Shown: positions 39,195 to 39,240 of the stretch, one piece after another
Layout of the letters: the number at the start of each line of letters is the position of its first letter
How positions within the stretch are numbered: position 1 is the stretch's first letter
Source of the DNA: a virus
Reading direction: 5' to 3' (one strand)
Length of the DNA stretch: 39,240 nucleotides
IMG/VR virus record: IMGVR_UViG_3300042991_000156
Coordinates: 1 to 39,240 of that record
Position numbers and translations under genes: made by a program
The notes under the pieces: generated by a model
Seen by the model: only the letters and a program-made list of their open reading frames with translations
Database searches by the model: none
What the model was told of the DNA's origin: nothing

Positions 39195-39240
39195 TTAAGT
39201 TGTTAAGGTTTGAAGTTGAGCGGCGGAAGCGTCTGCCACT
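39195..39240 (-). CDS. C-terminal end of a gene cut by the window edge
   Basis: The minus strand reads an open frame of 14 codons to TAA at 39195, ending ADASAAQLQTLTT. Spacing to the next gene (10 bases) and the Ala-rich composition fit a real C-terminus, perhaps of a virion protein. The identity cannot be determined from 14 residues. Confidence 0.45.
   Translation of the reverse strand, partial: VADASAAQLQTLTT

Noticed and set aside
1-39240. CRISPR arrays, insertion sequences, attachment sites or integrase
   Set aside because: No regularly spaced direct repeats, no transposase or integrase motifs, and no repeated core at the tRNA-Arg 3' end within the window.

Overview
The window reads as one side of a tailed, podovirus-like bacteriophage genome. 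The evidence is: a replication block (T7-type primase-helicase, family A DNA polymerase, ssDNA-binding protein, RecB/Cas4-type nuclease); phage nucleotide metabolism (dNTP/MazG-type pyrophosphohydrolases, class I ribonucleotide reductase alpha and beta, thioredoxin); a short-tail virion block (adaptors, beta-propeller nozzle-type protein, fibres, very large internal proteins); and a spanin-containing lysis cassette. No integrase, repressor, phage RNA polymerase, terminase, portal or capsid gene lies in the window. Several spacers carry sigma70-like promoters, two with exact TTGACA/TATAAT boxes, so host RNA polymerase probably transcribes the phage in a bacterial host. The host genus cannot be named from sequence alone.

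Layout. 1-2.2 kb (+): small accessory genes, overlapping or closely spaced. 2.2-5.6 kb (+): nucleotide pyrophosphohydrolases, an RNA ligase plus polynucleotide kinase RNA-repair pair, thioredoxin and a nuclease-like protein. 5.6-10.5 kb (+): primase-helicase, a proteasome-beta-like Ntn hydrolase, and DNA polymerase carrying a 123-residue mini-intein in its O-helix motif. 10.5-14.6 kb (+): ssDNA-binding protein behind a consensus promoter, a structured non-coding RNA, a Cas4-like nuclease, GIY-YIG and HNH proteins, then an RNA-gene cluster. That cluster holds a three-way-junction inverted repeat, a tRNA-like RNA with G3.U70 and encoded CCA but no D-stem, a second structured RNA with its own promoter, and tRNA-Arg(UCU). 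14.6-21.1 kb (+): nrdA with a LAGLIDADG intein directly after the catalytic Cys, groEL, nrdB, a membrane protein and a basic protein, closed by a strong terminator at 21.11 kb.

From 21.1 kb to the right edge everything is on the minus strand, convergent with the left arm. Read in transcription order it runs: structural proteins and adaptors (39.2-36.8 kb), glycine-rich fibre and jelly-roll fibre protein (36.8-34.6), beta-propeller tail protein (34.5-32.7), small virion proteins and a GNAT acetyltransferase (32.7-31.4), two large internal or ejection proteins (31.3-24.3), then from its own promoter a lysis cassette (holin candidate, DUF5675 protein, Rz/Rz1 spanins) interleaved with HNH endonucleases and ending in a terminator.

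The genes fit one plan. Left-arm enzymes reshape the dNTP pool, replicate DNA, protect or repair RNA and supply a chaperonin; right-arm genes build the tail and ejection apparatus and lyse the cell. The least explained material is the set of structured RNAs at 11.2-11.4 kb and 13.9-14.3 kb, the proteasome-like hydrolase, and the placement of two inteins in the active-site motifs of two DNA-synthesis enzymes.
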